DNA from: Nitrososphaera_A sp036522495
GTDB lineage: Archaea > Thermoproteota > Nitrososphaeria > Nitrososphaerales > Nitrososphaeraceae
Reading direction: 5' to 3'
DNA: 45,166 nucleotides
Assembly: GCA_036522495.1 (NCBI GenBank)
Contig: DATDFS010000064.1
Coordinates: 1-45,166, forward strand
Every line of letters begins with the position of its first letter. Within the stretch, counting starts at the first letter, position 1. Under the pieces are notes generated by a model. It was not told the DNA's origin, made no database searches, and saw nothing but the letters and a program-made list of their open reading frames with translations. Position numbers and translations under genes: made by a program. Of this stretch, positions 34,174-43,380 are shown piece after piece.

Positions 34174-34857
34174 ATGACAAAAGAAAAAGCTATTACTTCG
34201 GATCAAATGTATAAAATAGAAGACAATGGGCATAATTTGATTGGAATGCATCGAGTATACATGATGGAAAATGCAGGACACGGGCTTGCGGATTTTATAA
34301 TTGACAAGTTTAAGACCAAATTAAAAGGAAAGGAAATTCTTGCCATATGTGGTACAGGCAATAATGGAGGAGACGGCTTTGTTACATCAAGACATTTATC
34401 CGGTTATTATGGTGCAAACGTGAGAGTTTTGTTATTAGGCTTTCCTACTGAAATTCGAACTGAGGAAGCAAAGATTAACTGGAGCATAATTGAAAACATG
34501 GTTTCTTTAGAAACCATGTTTGGCGATGAAATAAGCGATGAAATTAAAAGGAAAATTTCCAGGGCCGATATTATTATCGATGGAATTTTTGGAACTGGAA
34601 TTAAAGGAGAAATTCGTGAACCCCACGGAACTATCATCGAGATGATAAATAAATCAAATGCATATGTTGTTTCTGTTGATATTCCATCAGGGATCGATCC
34701 TAACACGGGGAAAGCCCATGATAGATGTGTAAAGGCTAATGCCACGGTTACTTTCCACAGGATGAAAATTGGGCTAGTCAATAACAAAAAATACACAGGT
34801 GTGATTCATATAGAACGGATAGGAATCCCTGAAGAAGCTGAAAGGGGAGTAGTGTAG
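34174..34857 (+). CDS. nnrE: NAD(P)H-hydrate epimerase (YjeF_N domain)
   Basis: Repairs damaged nicotinamide nucleotides by interconverting R- and S-NAD(P)HX. The protein has the YjeF_N domain only: MMENAGHGLADFI, CGTGNNGGDGFVTSRHL, DIIIDGIFGTGIKGEIREPHGTII and VSVDIPSGIDPNTG. In bacteria the ADP-dependent dehydratase domain is often fused; here it is absent. The length from the ATG at 34174 is 227 residues; a TTG at 34159 in the same frame is also possible. The metallo-beta-lactamase gene begins seven bases after its stop. Confidence 0.9.
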   Translation: MTKEKAITSDQMYKIEDNGHNLIGMHRVYMMENAGHGLADFIIDKFKTKLKGKEILAICGTGNNGGDGFVTSRHLSGYYGANVRVLLLGFPTEIRTEEAKINWSIIENMVSLETMFGDEISDEIKRKISRADIIIDGIFGTGIKGEIREPHGTIIEMINKSNAYVVSVDIPSGIDPNTGKAHDRCVKANATVTFHRMKIGLVNNKKYTGVIHIERIGIPEEAERGVV

Positions 34858-34864
34858 TACCACA

Positions 34865-35485
34865 TTGAGGGTTGTACAAATTCCAGTCGGCCAAATGGCA
34901 AATTTTACCTATGTCATAGCTGATGAAGAAAGCAGTGAAGCTGCTATAATTGATCCGTCCTGGGAACTAGAGAGGATTTTCGAAACATTAAAGAAAAATA
35001 GCTGGAAAGCAAAATACATTGTGAATACACACACTCACTTTGATCACGTTTTAGGCAACGAACAAGTAGCTGAAATCACCGGCGCTCAGATCATTCAGCA
35101 TAAAGATTCAAAACTTATCAAACAATTGTCAGTATCCGACGGCGATATAATTAAGATCGGGAAGATTCAGATAAGGGTATTGCACACGCCCGGCCACTCT
35201 CAAGATAGCATGTGTCTTGTAGTTGACGGTGAACTGGTATTTACAGGCGATACATTATTCGTGGGAAATTGCGGAAGGGTGGATCTTCCAGAGAGTAACT
35301 CTAAAGACATGTATAATAGCCTGTTTCAAAAAGTCTCAAAACTTGAAGATTCTCTTATAGTGTATCCAGGGCATGATTACGGATCGCATCCAACATCGAC
35401 AATTGGTCAAGAGAAAAAAAGCAATTACGTGCTGCAACCAAGATCAATACAGGAATTTCTTGGCTTTATGGCAAGTGATGATTAG
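34865..35485 (+). CDS. Metallo-beta-lactamase-fold hydrolase, glyoxalase II / ETHE1-like
   Basis: The 206-residue protein has the binuclear metal motif THTHFDHVLG, HTPGHSQDS and LVFTGDTLFVGNCGR, then IVYPGHDYG. This arrangement resembles hydroxyacylglutathione hydrolase and the persulfide-dioxygenase group; with GCGRVDLPE the ETHE1-like side is favoured, but the substrate is unknown. The TTG start at 34865 has no alternative ATG nearby. It is eight bases after nnrE and three bases before the CobT-like gene, so the three are probably one transcript. Confidence 0.85.
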   Translation: MRVVQIPVGQMANFTYVIADEESSEAAIIDPSWELERIFETLKKNSWKAKYIVNTHTHFDHVLGNEQVAEITGAQIIQHKDSKLIKQLSVSDGDIIKIGKIQIRVLHTPGHSQDSMCLVVDGELVFTGDTLFVGNCGRVDLPESNSKDMYNSLFQKVSKLEDSLIVYPGHDYGSHPTSTIGQEKKSNYVLQPRSIQEFLGFMASDD

Positions 35486-35488
35486 TAC

Positions 35489-36625
35489 TTGCCATATGAA
35501 GAAAGAAAGTCTGAGTATCGCGACATAAAAAGTTTAAATCAATCTCATTCAGGGCTAGCTAAAATCTCGACCATAACCAATCCGATTTTTATTTGCGTAA
35601 TATCCTATACTAGAACTAGTGAGATTCCGGGCATCACTATGGCAGGTGCAAACGCAGAGCTTTTGAAATTTACTTCAGCAGCAGATTCAGAATTTCTTTA
35701 TTATGGACGTTGTAAATGCATTAATAAAGTTCCAGTTACTCCTGACGGAAAGCCGACCCCCGCCATTGTCACTAGAAGTGCTTTGCAATTGACCGATATA
35801 CCATTTCTGATAGTTGATGCGGGTTCTAAAATTAAACCTTGTATTCCATATATTTCGTTTAGCGTTGAATCTGGAAAAAATATCAAATACGCTGTGGGAG
35901 TGGATATTAACGATGTTAAAAAGGCATTTGATTATGGAGTTATATTTGGTAAACAACTTTCAAAAACTAATGACTTGGTAGTAGTCGGCGAAAGTATTCC
36001 GGGTGGTACGACTACGGCATTAGGGGTTTTAATTGCACTTGGAGTTGATGCGAAATTCAAAGTGAGTAGCAGCATGCCAGAGAATCCTCACCTTCTCAAA
36101 AACAGTATCGTTGATGAAGGTATGAGAAGGGCCGGAATCAGTTATGGCGGGCTTAAAGATTATCCATTCAAGGCAGTATCCCTATTTGGAGATCCAATGA
36201 TACCTTCTGTTGCAGGTATAGCCGCCGGGGTAATGAGTTCCAAAGGCAGAGTTATGCTTGCTGGCGGTACACAGATGTCTGCAGTAGTCGCTATACTAAA
36301 TGCACTACACATATCAGTTGATAATCTGTGTATCGGAACCACATCGTACGTTGCAGCGGATCGCTCCTCAAATCTTGTCGATCTTATGAAGTTAATATCA
36401 AAAGACGTTCCAATTTATTCATCAAACCTCCACATGGTTGAATCCAGCAAACCTGGATTGCGGGCTTTTGCAAATGGCTATGTAAAGGAGGGTGTAGGTT
36501 CAGGTGGCGTCTCAATTACTTCAATGCTAAGATCAAAAGATACTATCGATGGAAGGGCTATACTGAAAGCGATTGAACACGAGTATGAAATTGCTATAGA
36601 GAAATCAATCATTGAACCGCCTTAA
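35489..36625 (+). CDS. Archaeal CobT-like nicotinate-nucleotide phosphoribosyltransferase
   Basis: The 378-residue protein is an archaeal member of the nicotinate-nucleotide-dimethylbenzimidazole phosphoribosyltransferase group, which prepares the lower-ligand nucleotide of cobalamin. Visible segments are PVTPDGKPTPAIVTRSALQL, VVGESIPGGTTTALGVLIALG, DEGMRRAGI, DPMIPSVAGIAAGV and LAGGTQMSAVVAILN. Thaumarchaea make cobalamin, which fits. The protein is longer than bacterial CobT (about 350). It starts with TTG three bases after the preceding gene, and is the last member of that cluster. Confidence 0.87.
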   Translation: MPYEERKSEYRDIKSLNQSHSGLAKISTITNPIFICVISYTRTSEIPGITMAGANAELLKFTSAADSEFLYYGRCKCINKVPVTPDGKPTPAIVTRSALQLTDIPFLIVDAGSKIKPCIPYISFSVESGKNIKYAVGVDINDVKKAFDYGVIFGKQLSKTNDLVVVGESIPGGTTTALGVLIALGVDAKFKVSSSMPENPHLLKNSIVDEGMRRAGISYGGLKDYPFKAVSLFGDPMIPSVAGIAAGVMSSKGRVMLAGGTQMSAVVAILNALHISVDNLCIGTTSYVAADRSSNLVDLMKLISKDVPIYSSNLHMVESSKPGLRAFANGYVKEGVGSGGVSITSMLRSKDTIDGRAILKAIEHEYEIAIEKSIIEPP

Positions 36626-36962
36626 CGGACTCCATCTATACTTATAGATTAAAGGCAATGATCGTGACATTAAGATTTCTTGTGCGTGCGTTCTCGATAG
36701 TACAGAAGAGATGATGAGCATGTTGCCTCGTGTGATTAGAAGATGCTATTGAAAAGCCAGCAAATCAAGAACGGTTTCTTTTCACTGTAAAAAGAGCACT
36801 TGCGCAATAAGATTTCCCTAAGCAGTAACGCCAGGCCACGCTTCGAGTGTATATTCCACCATTCCTACTGCCTTTCCAGTGTTAAAACCCTTAAAGAAAC
36901 ACTCAACAAAACGGAAATAGGAATAGGAAAGGTATAAAAACTAATAAACTGCATAGGGCATC
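36626..36962. other. Intergenic boundary region
   Basis: This 337-bp stretch follows the last dense housekeeping cluster and precedes the emfourin-like gene. It has no supported frame; an 18-codon ATG frame near 36659 is too short. The only clear signal is the promoter of the downstream gene, described next. Confidence 0.5.
36931..36940 (+). promoter_or_regulatory. TATA-like box of the emfourin-like gene
   Basis: GGTATAAAAA lies about 30 bp before the ATG at 36963. The preceding GGAAA run could be part of a BRE element. The spacing suggests a leaderless or near-leaderless transcript. Confidence 0.55.
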
Positions 36963-37376
36963 ATGTCTACGGATACTAGCCATAGTGATGGTAGCTCTAA
37001 TGACGATTTTACATTCAAGTTCACAGAGTCAGGTGGAATGACACCACGTTATTTGATGATATTTTTCGATTCTAAAACAAACACACTTACTTCTTCTACC
37101 GATATCAGCGGGAGCAATTTATCCCATAAACCTATCCACAACTCTGAAAAAGAAGAGTTAAAACACGAAATTACTAACAATGATTTCTTTGGCTCCAAAC
37201 TTGATTATCCGCCCGAAAAGGAAGACCCAAGCTTGGTTGCGTATAACCTGTCGATTACAATGGGTAACAGAACACATACAACAACATGGACTAATGATTC
37301 TAAAGAAATGTCTGAGGGAGTAAGCAAGATTGTTGATGCAATTAGACGGATAACTGCTAAAGAGAAGGTTGTTTAG
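36963..37376 (+). CDS. Emfourin-like small protein
   Basis: The 137-residue acidic, Ser/Thr-rich protein has an N-terminal FTFKFTESGGMTPRYLMIFF strand pair, a middle helix with SEKEELKHEI, and a C-terminal YNLSITMGNRTHTTTW strand pair and helix (GVSKIVDAIRRI). This order resembles emfourin, the small protein that inhibits protealysin-like M4 metalloproteases. The match is by pattern only. In known cases an M4 protease gene is adjacent; here none is found. A 30-codon frame starts two bases after its stop (37379-37471). Confidence 0.4.
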   Translation: MSTDTSHSDGSSNDDFTFKFTESGGMTPRYLMIFFDSKTNTLTSSTDISGSNLSHKPIHNSEKEELKHEITNNDFFGSKLDYPPEKEDPSLVAYNLSITMGNRTHTTTWTNDSKEMSEGVSKIVDAIRRITAKEKVV

Positions 37377-38681
37377 TTATGCCGTACGATACGGTAACTG
37401 AACTTACATTATTACATGAACTACCTATAGGAGTTGCTTCCTATGGATTCCTCTCAGTCAAGATCGAATAAATTGCCGACTCGGTATCTGTGTACGTATG
37501 TACAGGAAATGACAGGTTAATACCAAACCAAAATTTGTGTTCAAATGGCATCAGCCATAAAAAATCCAACCCCTAAGGACTCGTGTAATAATATCAGATG
37601 CTATTTCATTTATTGTAAATATTTTTCTGCGCACTTTATTTTGCAGCATCAACTTGTATTTCTTTATTGTCTTCAGAACTAAGATGAGGTAATGTGTTCT
37701 GACTCCAATAATAGCAGTGCCAAATCAACTCAGACATTGTGGATAAGAAGACATTTTATTTACTGCAAAGATAGATTCCATAACGCCAGTTCCCGTTAGG
37801 ATTGCCAGTATACACTAAATTGCGTCTTATAAATAATATGCATTAGATTGGATAGGTCAACTAAAAGAAAAATAAAAATTATATTGATAGTTGTAGGGGG
37901 AAGTATAATAGCAAGAATATTGATCTTCTATATTAATTCAAGATGGCCATAATTTTTTGCTACCACTCAAAAACTGGAATCAGGATGTAAATATCCATTC
38001 TCGCCGCTTTTTTGCCTTACTGCCAACCATACCGATGAAATAAGAAGAGTAGCAATCCGTATCGAAAAAATAGAGATGTATATGGATTTTATTACCATGG
38101 TTGTCAACCAGAGAGAAGTAATAGATATAGTCATCTCGACATGATCTTACATTTCCTGTCTATCCTCTATATGCCATTCACAGCTAATTATAAACAAGTT
38201 CTAACCTAATGACAAGATCAAGATCGAGTGAAGTTAGACACAGCTCTGACAGACATTGTTAAAAGTCAGATACAAATTGGAAGTAAAATTATGAAACCAT
38301 TTTTTGGTTCTTTATAAAAAATAAGGCAAGTGCAGATGGTCTTTTTCCTTCCATACGTCTTTGGAGTATTCTGTATGTCATTCTTGACCCGTGTCAGTAC
38401 ATTATATAATTTATTTGAACTCTTGCCTAGAAGCCTAGCATGAGTACAATCCATACAAGTTATACGGGTATGACCCACTTTTCACTGAAGGCAGCAGTAG
38501 TAGGTAAGTCATATCGTTCTGCTGTTTCAGTTACCACAGTGTACTTGCTCCAAGACTATACTCCGAATCGTTAGCAAATATAATACAAAAATTAGCTAGC
38601 AAAAAATAGTGGAGAGAGGACCTGTTGTTGTCGAGCTTCGCACAAATTTGCCGTTTGTAAGGTTTGTTATCTTGCTTACAG
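37377..38681. other. 1.3-kb gene-poor stretch with broken frames
   Basis: This long region has no intact gene. A 30-codon frame (37379-37471) follows the emfourin-like gene directly. A 98-codon frame with one stop is at 37848-38144 and is listed separately. A minus-strand frame of 70 codons at 38266-38478 has a CMDC motif but no other sign of coding. Palindromic GTACGTATGTAC is near 37492-37503. The composition is AT-rich; no RNA gene was found. Confidence 0.5.
37848..38144 (+). pseudogene. Interrupted small membrane protein frame
   Basis: A frame of 98 codons is interrupted only by TAA at 37950-37952 (codon 35). The first part encodes a basic start and one hydrophobic helix (KIILIVVGGSIIARILIFYI), the rest a soluble part with helical pattern (EIRRVAIRIEKIEMYMDF). 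TTATAAATAA at about 37828 is a possible promoter. Because a single base change restores the frame, a decayed single-helix membrane protein is the best reading; a chance frame is not excluded. Confidence 0.35.
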
Positions 38682-39017
38682 CTAAGGGGCTGCAGTAGAA
38701 GAGGATGTTGACCCGGCTCCTAAACGGGCGGGAGGAGGAGTAGAACCGGCACCAGGAGCGACGGGAGGATTTCCACTGGCATATACGATATTATAACATT
38801 GGTCAAGCTGAGCTCGGGTAAGGGGCCCTGAGATTAGTTTTAGACAACCCATGACTTTACTAAGTGAGCCTGTGGATGTTGAACTTTTGGCGCCGATGGT
38901 ACTGGTGCTTTTTTTGGCGGCCAATGCAGAAGTAGTAATACCACCTGCTGTTAAAAGTGCTATTGCCGTTACAATAGCAAGCATGATCAATCCTGATGAT
39001 GCTTTGTTTGTACGCAT
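38682..39017 (-). CDS. Secreted small protein, 111 residues
   Basis: A Lys-containing N-terminus and a long hydrophobic segment (residues about 9-33) ending in an ALA-type cleavage site suggest a signal peptide or single anchor. The mature part is Ser/Thr-rich, then has a compact motif with two Cys (MGCLKLISGPLTRAQLDQCY), which could be a disulfide, and ends with a Pro/Gly/Ser-rich tail. It has no known domain. A TATA-like TTATATAA at 39043-39050 (minus strand) is about 28 bp from the ATG, giving a leaderless transcript. Confidence 0.65.
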   Translation of the reverse strand: MRTNKASSGLIMLAIVTAIALLTAGGITTSALAAKKSTSTIGAKSSTSTGSLSKVMGCLKLISGPLTRAQLDQCYNIVYASGNPPVAPGAGSTPPPARLGAGSTSSSTAAP

Positions 39018-39042
39018 TATCTAAATGCACGAATCTCTGCTA

Positions 39043-39050
39043 TTATATAA
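39043..39050 (-). promoter_or_regulatory. TATA-like box of the secreted-protein gene
   Basis: On the minus strand TTATATAA lies about 28 bp before the ATG at 39017, the standard spacing for a leaderless archaeal transcript. Confidence 0.55.
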
Positions 39051-39840
39051 AAAACTTGTAAACAATCGAGTAAAATATCCCAATATTGCCAATGAATATC
39101 AATATATTCTAATTTAGTCAGAATTCATTGCCTAAACCTGATATAGTTATTTTGAATAAAGTATTTCGTTTATTGGTACAAAAGACATTTTCCGGGTAGT
39201 TTCGGATGTGCTAATATTGCAGGTATTCAAATAGCCTAACAATGAGGGTGATATATAGTAGAGAATATGTGAAAGATAAGTACGACGTCATTGGTTCCAG
39301 TTGTGATGATAGCTGTGACGATTATGTGGATGAATGAAGACAACAGTCTAAAAATAGCAGGCGCACGTCTGGATATGATGTATTTAGATTTTAGTACTAT
39401 TGCAATAGATACATAGGTAGGTACGTTCGTTATTTTACGTTGTATTATTTTTTCGTGTAGTCCAGTTTGTCTTTATCTATTGAGCCGGTTATTTACCTAT
39501 AACGCCGCCTGATTCTGTTACAGTATTCGCGGCCTCCTTAATACATGAGCCTGAGATTGCACCTACCAGAAACAATTTTACCCTAGTTTAAGGCACTAGT
39601 AATTCGTGAAGGCAAGTTTCTATCAAATCTTTTCTTGATAAACAAATTAAGGTATAAAATCAAAGTGTATTACCGAAAGAGGTCATTGCTAGCGAAGAGC
39701 GCTCATTCTTTCTGTATGAATATGGTACTAATTGCTAACTCGCTATATGACTATGACATTCAAAACATGTTATTTGGTTGGCTAAACCTTATTATTAATT
39801 GAATTAGATTGAAAGCTGCCACTACAAGGGGGAATAGAAC
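39051..39840. other. 790-bp gene-poor stretch before the ABC permease
   Basis: There is no gene longer than about 30 codons. Two minor frames are visible. One is on the plus strand at 39242-39337: 31 codons, acidic C-terminal half with two Cys (SSCDDSCDDY). The other is on the minus strand at 39489-39575: TTG start, 28 codons, a hydrophobic start then SGSCIKEA, a shape like a tiny lipoprotein. A GGTATAAAATC box at about 39650-39660 may serve the permease, giving a leader of roughly 160 nt. Confidence 0.4.
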
Positions 39841-41820
39841 ATGGAAAGAAGTACTTTCACTGTCACTTGCTTAACGCTCATCTGCATTCTGTTAGTTTTG
39901 CCAAGTATACTACACGCTTTGGTAGTCTGTTATAGGACAATAGATTCATCTGAACGAATACTGTTGAACTTTTTCTATATTCCCAAAGCCTCTGGCCAGA
40001 CGACAATGAGTTCGCAAAACGAAAACCGGAATGACAGTATGAATAACAGTACCAGCATCAGCATTAACAACAAGAACAACACACACAGCCAGACAATTGT
40101 TAGTAATAAGGTTGATAAATCCCCAACCCAAAAGTGGAGTATAAGTCTTATAGACTTATTGTCTGATTCTATATCTTCTGTCTATAGAATGTTCGCAGCA
40201 TTAGGATTGTCATTTCTTGTTGCAACGATAATTGGAATTACGGCAGCCAGAAAACCTTTGGCGTCTAAAGTAATTATACCAATTTTAGATATTCTGCAGT
40301 CAGTTCCAATACTTGGTTTCTTTCCTGCAGCCATCGCATTTTTTATAGCCATATTCAATGGGAGCCCGATAGGAATCGAATTAGCTGCAATATTTCTGAT
40401 ATTCACCAGCATGGTATGGAATATGATATTTTCAGTCTATGAATCTGTACTCTCAATCCCATCAGAGCTACTCGAAACAACCTATGTCTATAGAGCAAAC
40501 CCCATTCTGCAGTTAAGAAGGCTCTACCTTCCAGCCAGCGTACCTAAATTGATCTACAATAGTATCGTCTCATGGGCTGGTGGATGGTATTTTCTTACAG
40601 CAGCCGAGATAATATCCTTAGGATCAAAGACATTTACACTGCAGGGATTAGGCAGTCTACTTGGTAATTCTGTTTCTTCTGGACAATACATACAGGCCTT
40701 AGTAGCACTGGCTACATTGATTTCAATTATTATGTTGACGGATTTCTTCTTTTGGCGGCCATTGGAATCATATGCCACCCGCTTCAAATATGATTATTCT
40801 TCCTCTCTTGATATGGATGGTCCTAGGCATCACCACCATTTTGGACTTGCACTGAGAAGAACTGCATTTCCATCAATTCACCTATCATATCTCTCGCTTA
40901 GAAATCCAAGGCCTCTATTACACTTAAGGTCAAACAGGTTGATAGAAATAATGACAAAAATGGCATATGGCACTGAACTAAAAGTATTTCCTGCCATCCA
41001 TAAATGGTTCGACGATAAGAGAAATCTCAGGACATTTGAGTACATCGCATTACCAGTTCTAATAGCGCTTGCGCTATTGATTATCATCTTTGACGGTGAA
41101 GTAATATACAAATCCTTTTCTGCTCTCTCTAACATGTATTCATCACTCTACGATGATCCACGTAGCGTAAGGATTGTTTCCCAAATTCCCCTAGCACTTT
41201 TGCTGTCTTATCTCAGATTATCAGCAGCCTATCTTATTACGTTGGCATGGACTATACCTGTAGCCATCAGGATTGCACATAATCCAAGATTTGATCTTAT
41301 TATGCCTCTATTTCAAACCTTTGCTGCTATCCCTGCTACTGCATTCTTTCCATTTATGGTCATACTTGTAAATTATGTACCAGGAGGATTTGAATTTCTA
41401 TCCATATTATTGATACTGACAGGAATGCAATGGTACGTGTTATTCAACCTAATTGGGGGAGTGCGCTCAATATCTGGAGACATAGAAGAAACAGCGCGAG
41501 CATTCAGAACTACTAAAGCCCTGTACATTAGACGGATCCTGTTTCCATCAATATACCCATCATTTATAACCGGCAGTATCACAGGTTGGGGAGGAGGATG
41601 GAACTCTTTGATAGTGGCCGAATATCTTGTATTCGGAAACTACAAATATTCTGTACTTGGCATGGGATCTCTTTTGGATAAAGCTGCATACGATGTAGGA
41701 AATACCATACTGCTACTTTTGATAGTTGGTGTAATGTCCGCAGTAATCGTTACAATCAACCGTTTAGTGTGGAGACGACTACATAAAAAAGTAATAAGAA
41801 AATATAGCATGAGCAGCTAA
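39841..41820 (+). CDS. ABC transporter permease, two fused BPD-type domains
   Basis: The 659-residue protein carries two binding-protein-dependent permease domains in one chain, the layout of the duplicated anion permeases (COG4986 type) related to nitrate/sulfonate/taurine systems. Residues 1-30 form an N-terminal helix, then an Asn/Ser/Thr-rich loop of about 40 residues lies outside the membrane. Each domain has an EAA-like cytoplasmic loop (ELLETTYVYRAN...LYLPASVPK and DIEETARAFRTT...ILFPSIYPS). A His-rich stretch (HHHHF) is in the middle linker. A purine-rich AAGGGGGAA precedes the ATG. The ligand is unknown and the ATPase gene is not in the window. Confidence 0.88.
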   Translation: MERSTFTVTCLTLICILLVLPSILHALVVCYRTIDSSERILLNFFYIPKASGQTTMSSQNENRNDSMNNSTSISINNKNNTHSQTIVSNKVDKSPTQKWSISLIDLLSDSISSVYRMFAALGLSFLVATIIGITAARKPLASKVIIPILDILQSVPILGFFPAAIAFFIAIFNGSPIGIELAAIFLIFTSMVWNMIFSVYESVLSIPSELLETTYVYRANPILQLRRLYLPASVPKLIYNSIVSWAGGWYFLTAAEIISLGSKTFTLQGLGSLLGNSVSSGQYIQALVALATLISIIMLTDFFFWRPLESYATRFKYDYSSSLDMDGPRHHHHFGLALRRTAFPSIHLSYLSLRNPRPLLHLRSNRLIEIMTKMAYGTELKVFPAIHKWFDDKRNLRTFEYIALPVLIALALLIIIFDGEVIYKSFSALSNMYSSLYDDPRSVRIVSQIPLALLLSYLRLSAAYLITLAWTIPVAIRIAHNPRFDLIMPLFQTFAAIPATAFFPFMVILVNYVPGGFEFLSILLILTGMQWYVLFNLIGGVRSISGDIEETARAFRTTKALYIRRILFPSIYPSFITGSITGWGGGWNSLIVAEYLVFGNYKYSVLGMGSLLDKAAYDVGNTILLLLIVGVMSAVIVTINRLVWRRLHKKVIRKYSMSS

Positions 41821-42066
41821 GTTGTTGAAAGCGTATTTCCAAATTAGTATTCACCTCTTTAACGTAAATTTTCTATATAGAGCAAATATGACTTGGTAGG
41901 GATAAATGTGATTGTAAGTAGTTAAGTCCGGTAATACACACACCACCAGGTTAGTGCGTGATGACGTCGTTTTGATAATTATCCAGTTCACTACACCATT
42001 GACGCCCCTAAGTTAAATAAAAATTTAAATCATTGATAAACTAAATAATTATGGCATACAAAAAAG

Positions 42067-42555
42067 TTGGAGATACCGGCAGTTAATTATTCCGTTCTTC
42101 TTGGATTTTTAGAAGTCTTGGATGATTTAGGTAACAAGTCAGACGTAGCGGGTATTGCGTCTAAACAAGGTCTGGAGTTAGATGATCTTTTGCCAATACT
42201 TGAATCAGGAGAAATGTTAGGATTGATTCAAGTCCGAGCAGGCGACGTATCCATAACTGAAAAAGGACATTTATTCATAGTAGCTAGTCCAAAAGTAAGA
42301 AAAAAAATATTACGGGAAACACTCATCAAGTTGGATGTATTCAAGAAATTAGTCGAACTCATAAGACAAAGTGAGAATGGGCATATTATAAAGAGCGACG
42401 TCTTAGAATTTATTTCTAGTCGTAATGTATCAGCTACGGATAGCGATAGCTCAAAAGAATTTGACTGGCTTATTGAATGGGGACGGCAGGCTCTTATTCT
42501 GACTTATGATGTCAACAGTGAGAGTGTCGGTATAAGACAACAACGCAATCAATAG
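42067..42555 (+). CDS. Stand-alone AAA-associated C-terminal domain of a nitrate/sulfonate-type ABC transporter
   Basis: The 162-residue protein matches the domain found at the C-terminus of NitT/TauT-type ABC ATPases (AAA_assoc_C): LLGFLEVLDDLG near the start, LDDLLPILESGEMLGLIQV, the DVSITEKGHLF strand, and FDWLIEWGRQALILTYD at the end. It starts with TTG at 42067 and lacks any ATPase part. As the permease ends 247 bp upstream, it is likely to belong to the same transporter. An ATG at 42051 is in another frame and stops after 11 codons. Confidence 0.75.
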   Translation: MEIPAVNYSVLLGFLEVLDDLGNKSDVAGIASKQGLELDDLLPILESGEMLGLIQVRAGDVSITEKGHLFIVASPKVRKKILRETLIKLDVFKKLVELIRQSENGHIIKSDVLEFISSRNVSATDSDSSKEFDWLIEWGRQALILTYDVNSESVGIRQQRNQ

Positions 42556-42645
42556 TGTTAGGAATCACTTTGTTCACTACAAGTCGGCCTAGATTCTTCA
42601 ATCATTGATTAAACTTTATCAAAAATATTATTACCATCATATTCT

Positions 42646-43239
42646 TCATCTCCTGGATTTCTCCCATGTTCCTCTATCCTTGTCATGTTCTGATTTTAGT
42701 TTCAAAAGCTCAAGAAACTCAATGTTAGTAAGGTACCCTTTAATCGGATATTTTTTAATTAATGGCTCTGCTTTTGCGATTGAGTATTGGATGATGCTGG
42801 AAATGTATCTGTCTTGTAATGTGCGTATGTCTCGCTGGGAGAATTTCATATATCTTTGGTACTCGTTTGCTACCACCTCTGGATGAAATTCATTGTCAGC
42901 AATAATGTCTACGGGTTTCCTGCCTGTCCTAAACTCACCATAAAGTCTTTTGACTGCGTTTGGATCAAGTGGCGGAAGATTGAGGAACCGGTGATAATTA
43001 TTATCTGACCTCGATCTTCATTCCTCAGCTGAAACTATTATCGTTTCATCGTTCTTTTTCTTACGTGATTGTTCCGGTTCTACTGCTGACAGGTAGACCT
43101 CTAGACCTTAACCTACTTTTTTCTTTCCACACGTTTGCTGAAGTTGTCCCAACATCATGGCAATTTCTTGCACAGACTGATTTCCGCTTGAAAGCAGCTC
43201 AATCATCCTGGCCTTCTTGTTTTTTGCCTTGCAGGTAAG
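42646..43239 (-). pseudogene. Decayed gene with two in-frame stops
   Basis: One minus-strand frame stays coding-like for about 198 codons, broken by TAA at about 43108-43110 and TGA at 43018-43020. The last, intact part encodes a helical segment including LPPLDPNAVKRLYGEF, RKPVDIIADNEFHPEVVANEYQRY and RDIRTLQDRYISSII; this looks like a family repeated in accessory regions of this order, without known function. The upstream part has KARMIELLSSGNQSVQEIAMML, a helix-turn-helix-like pattern. Both stops are nonsense changes without frameshift, so loss is probably recent. Confidence 0.6.
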
Positions 43240-43380
43240 TCAGTTACCTCGATCACAGGTTAGGTAAGATAATTGATAAGTAACAATGCTTTTGTTGGTC
43301 TTAAGGTAGCGGTGTGAGTAGCATATTTATTGGAGTCATTCTATATCATACAAATATTTACTATACTAACTTACTTACTT

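Noticed and set aside
38266..38478. 70-codon minus-strand frame with a CMDC motif
   Set aside because: No promoter, composition or family support; it lies in a gene-poor stretch and may be chance.
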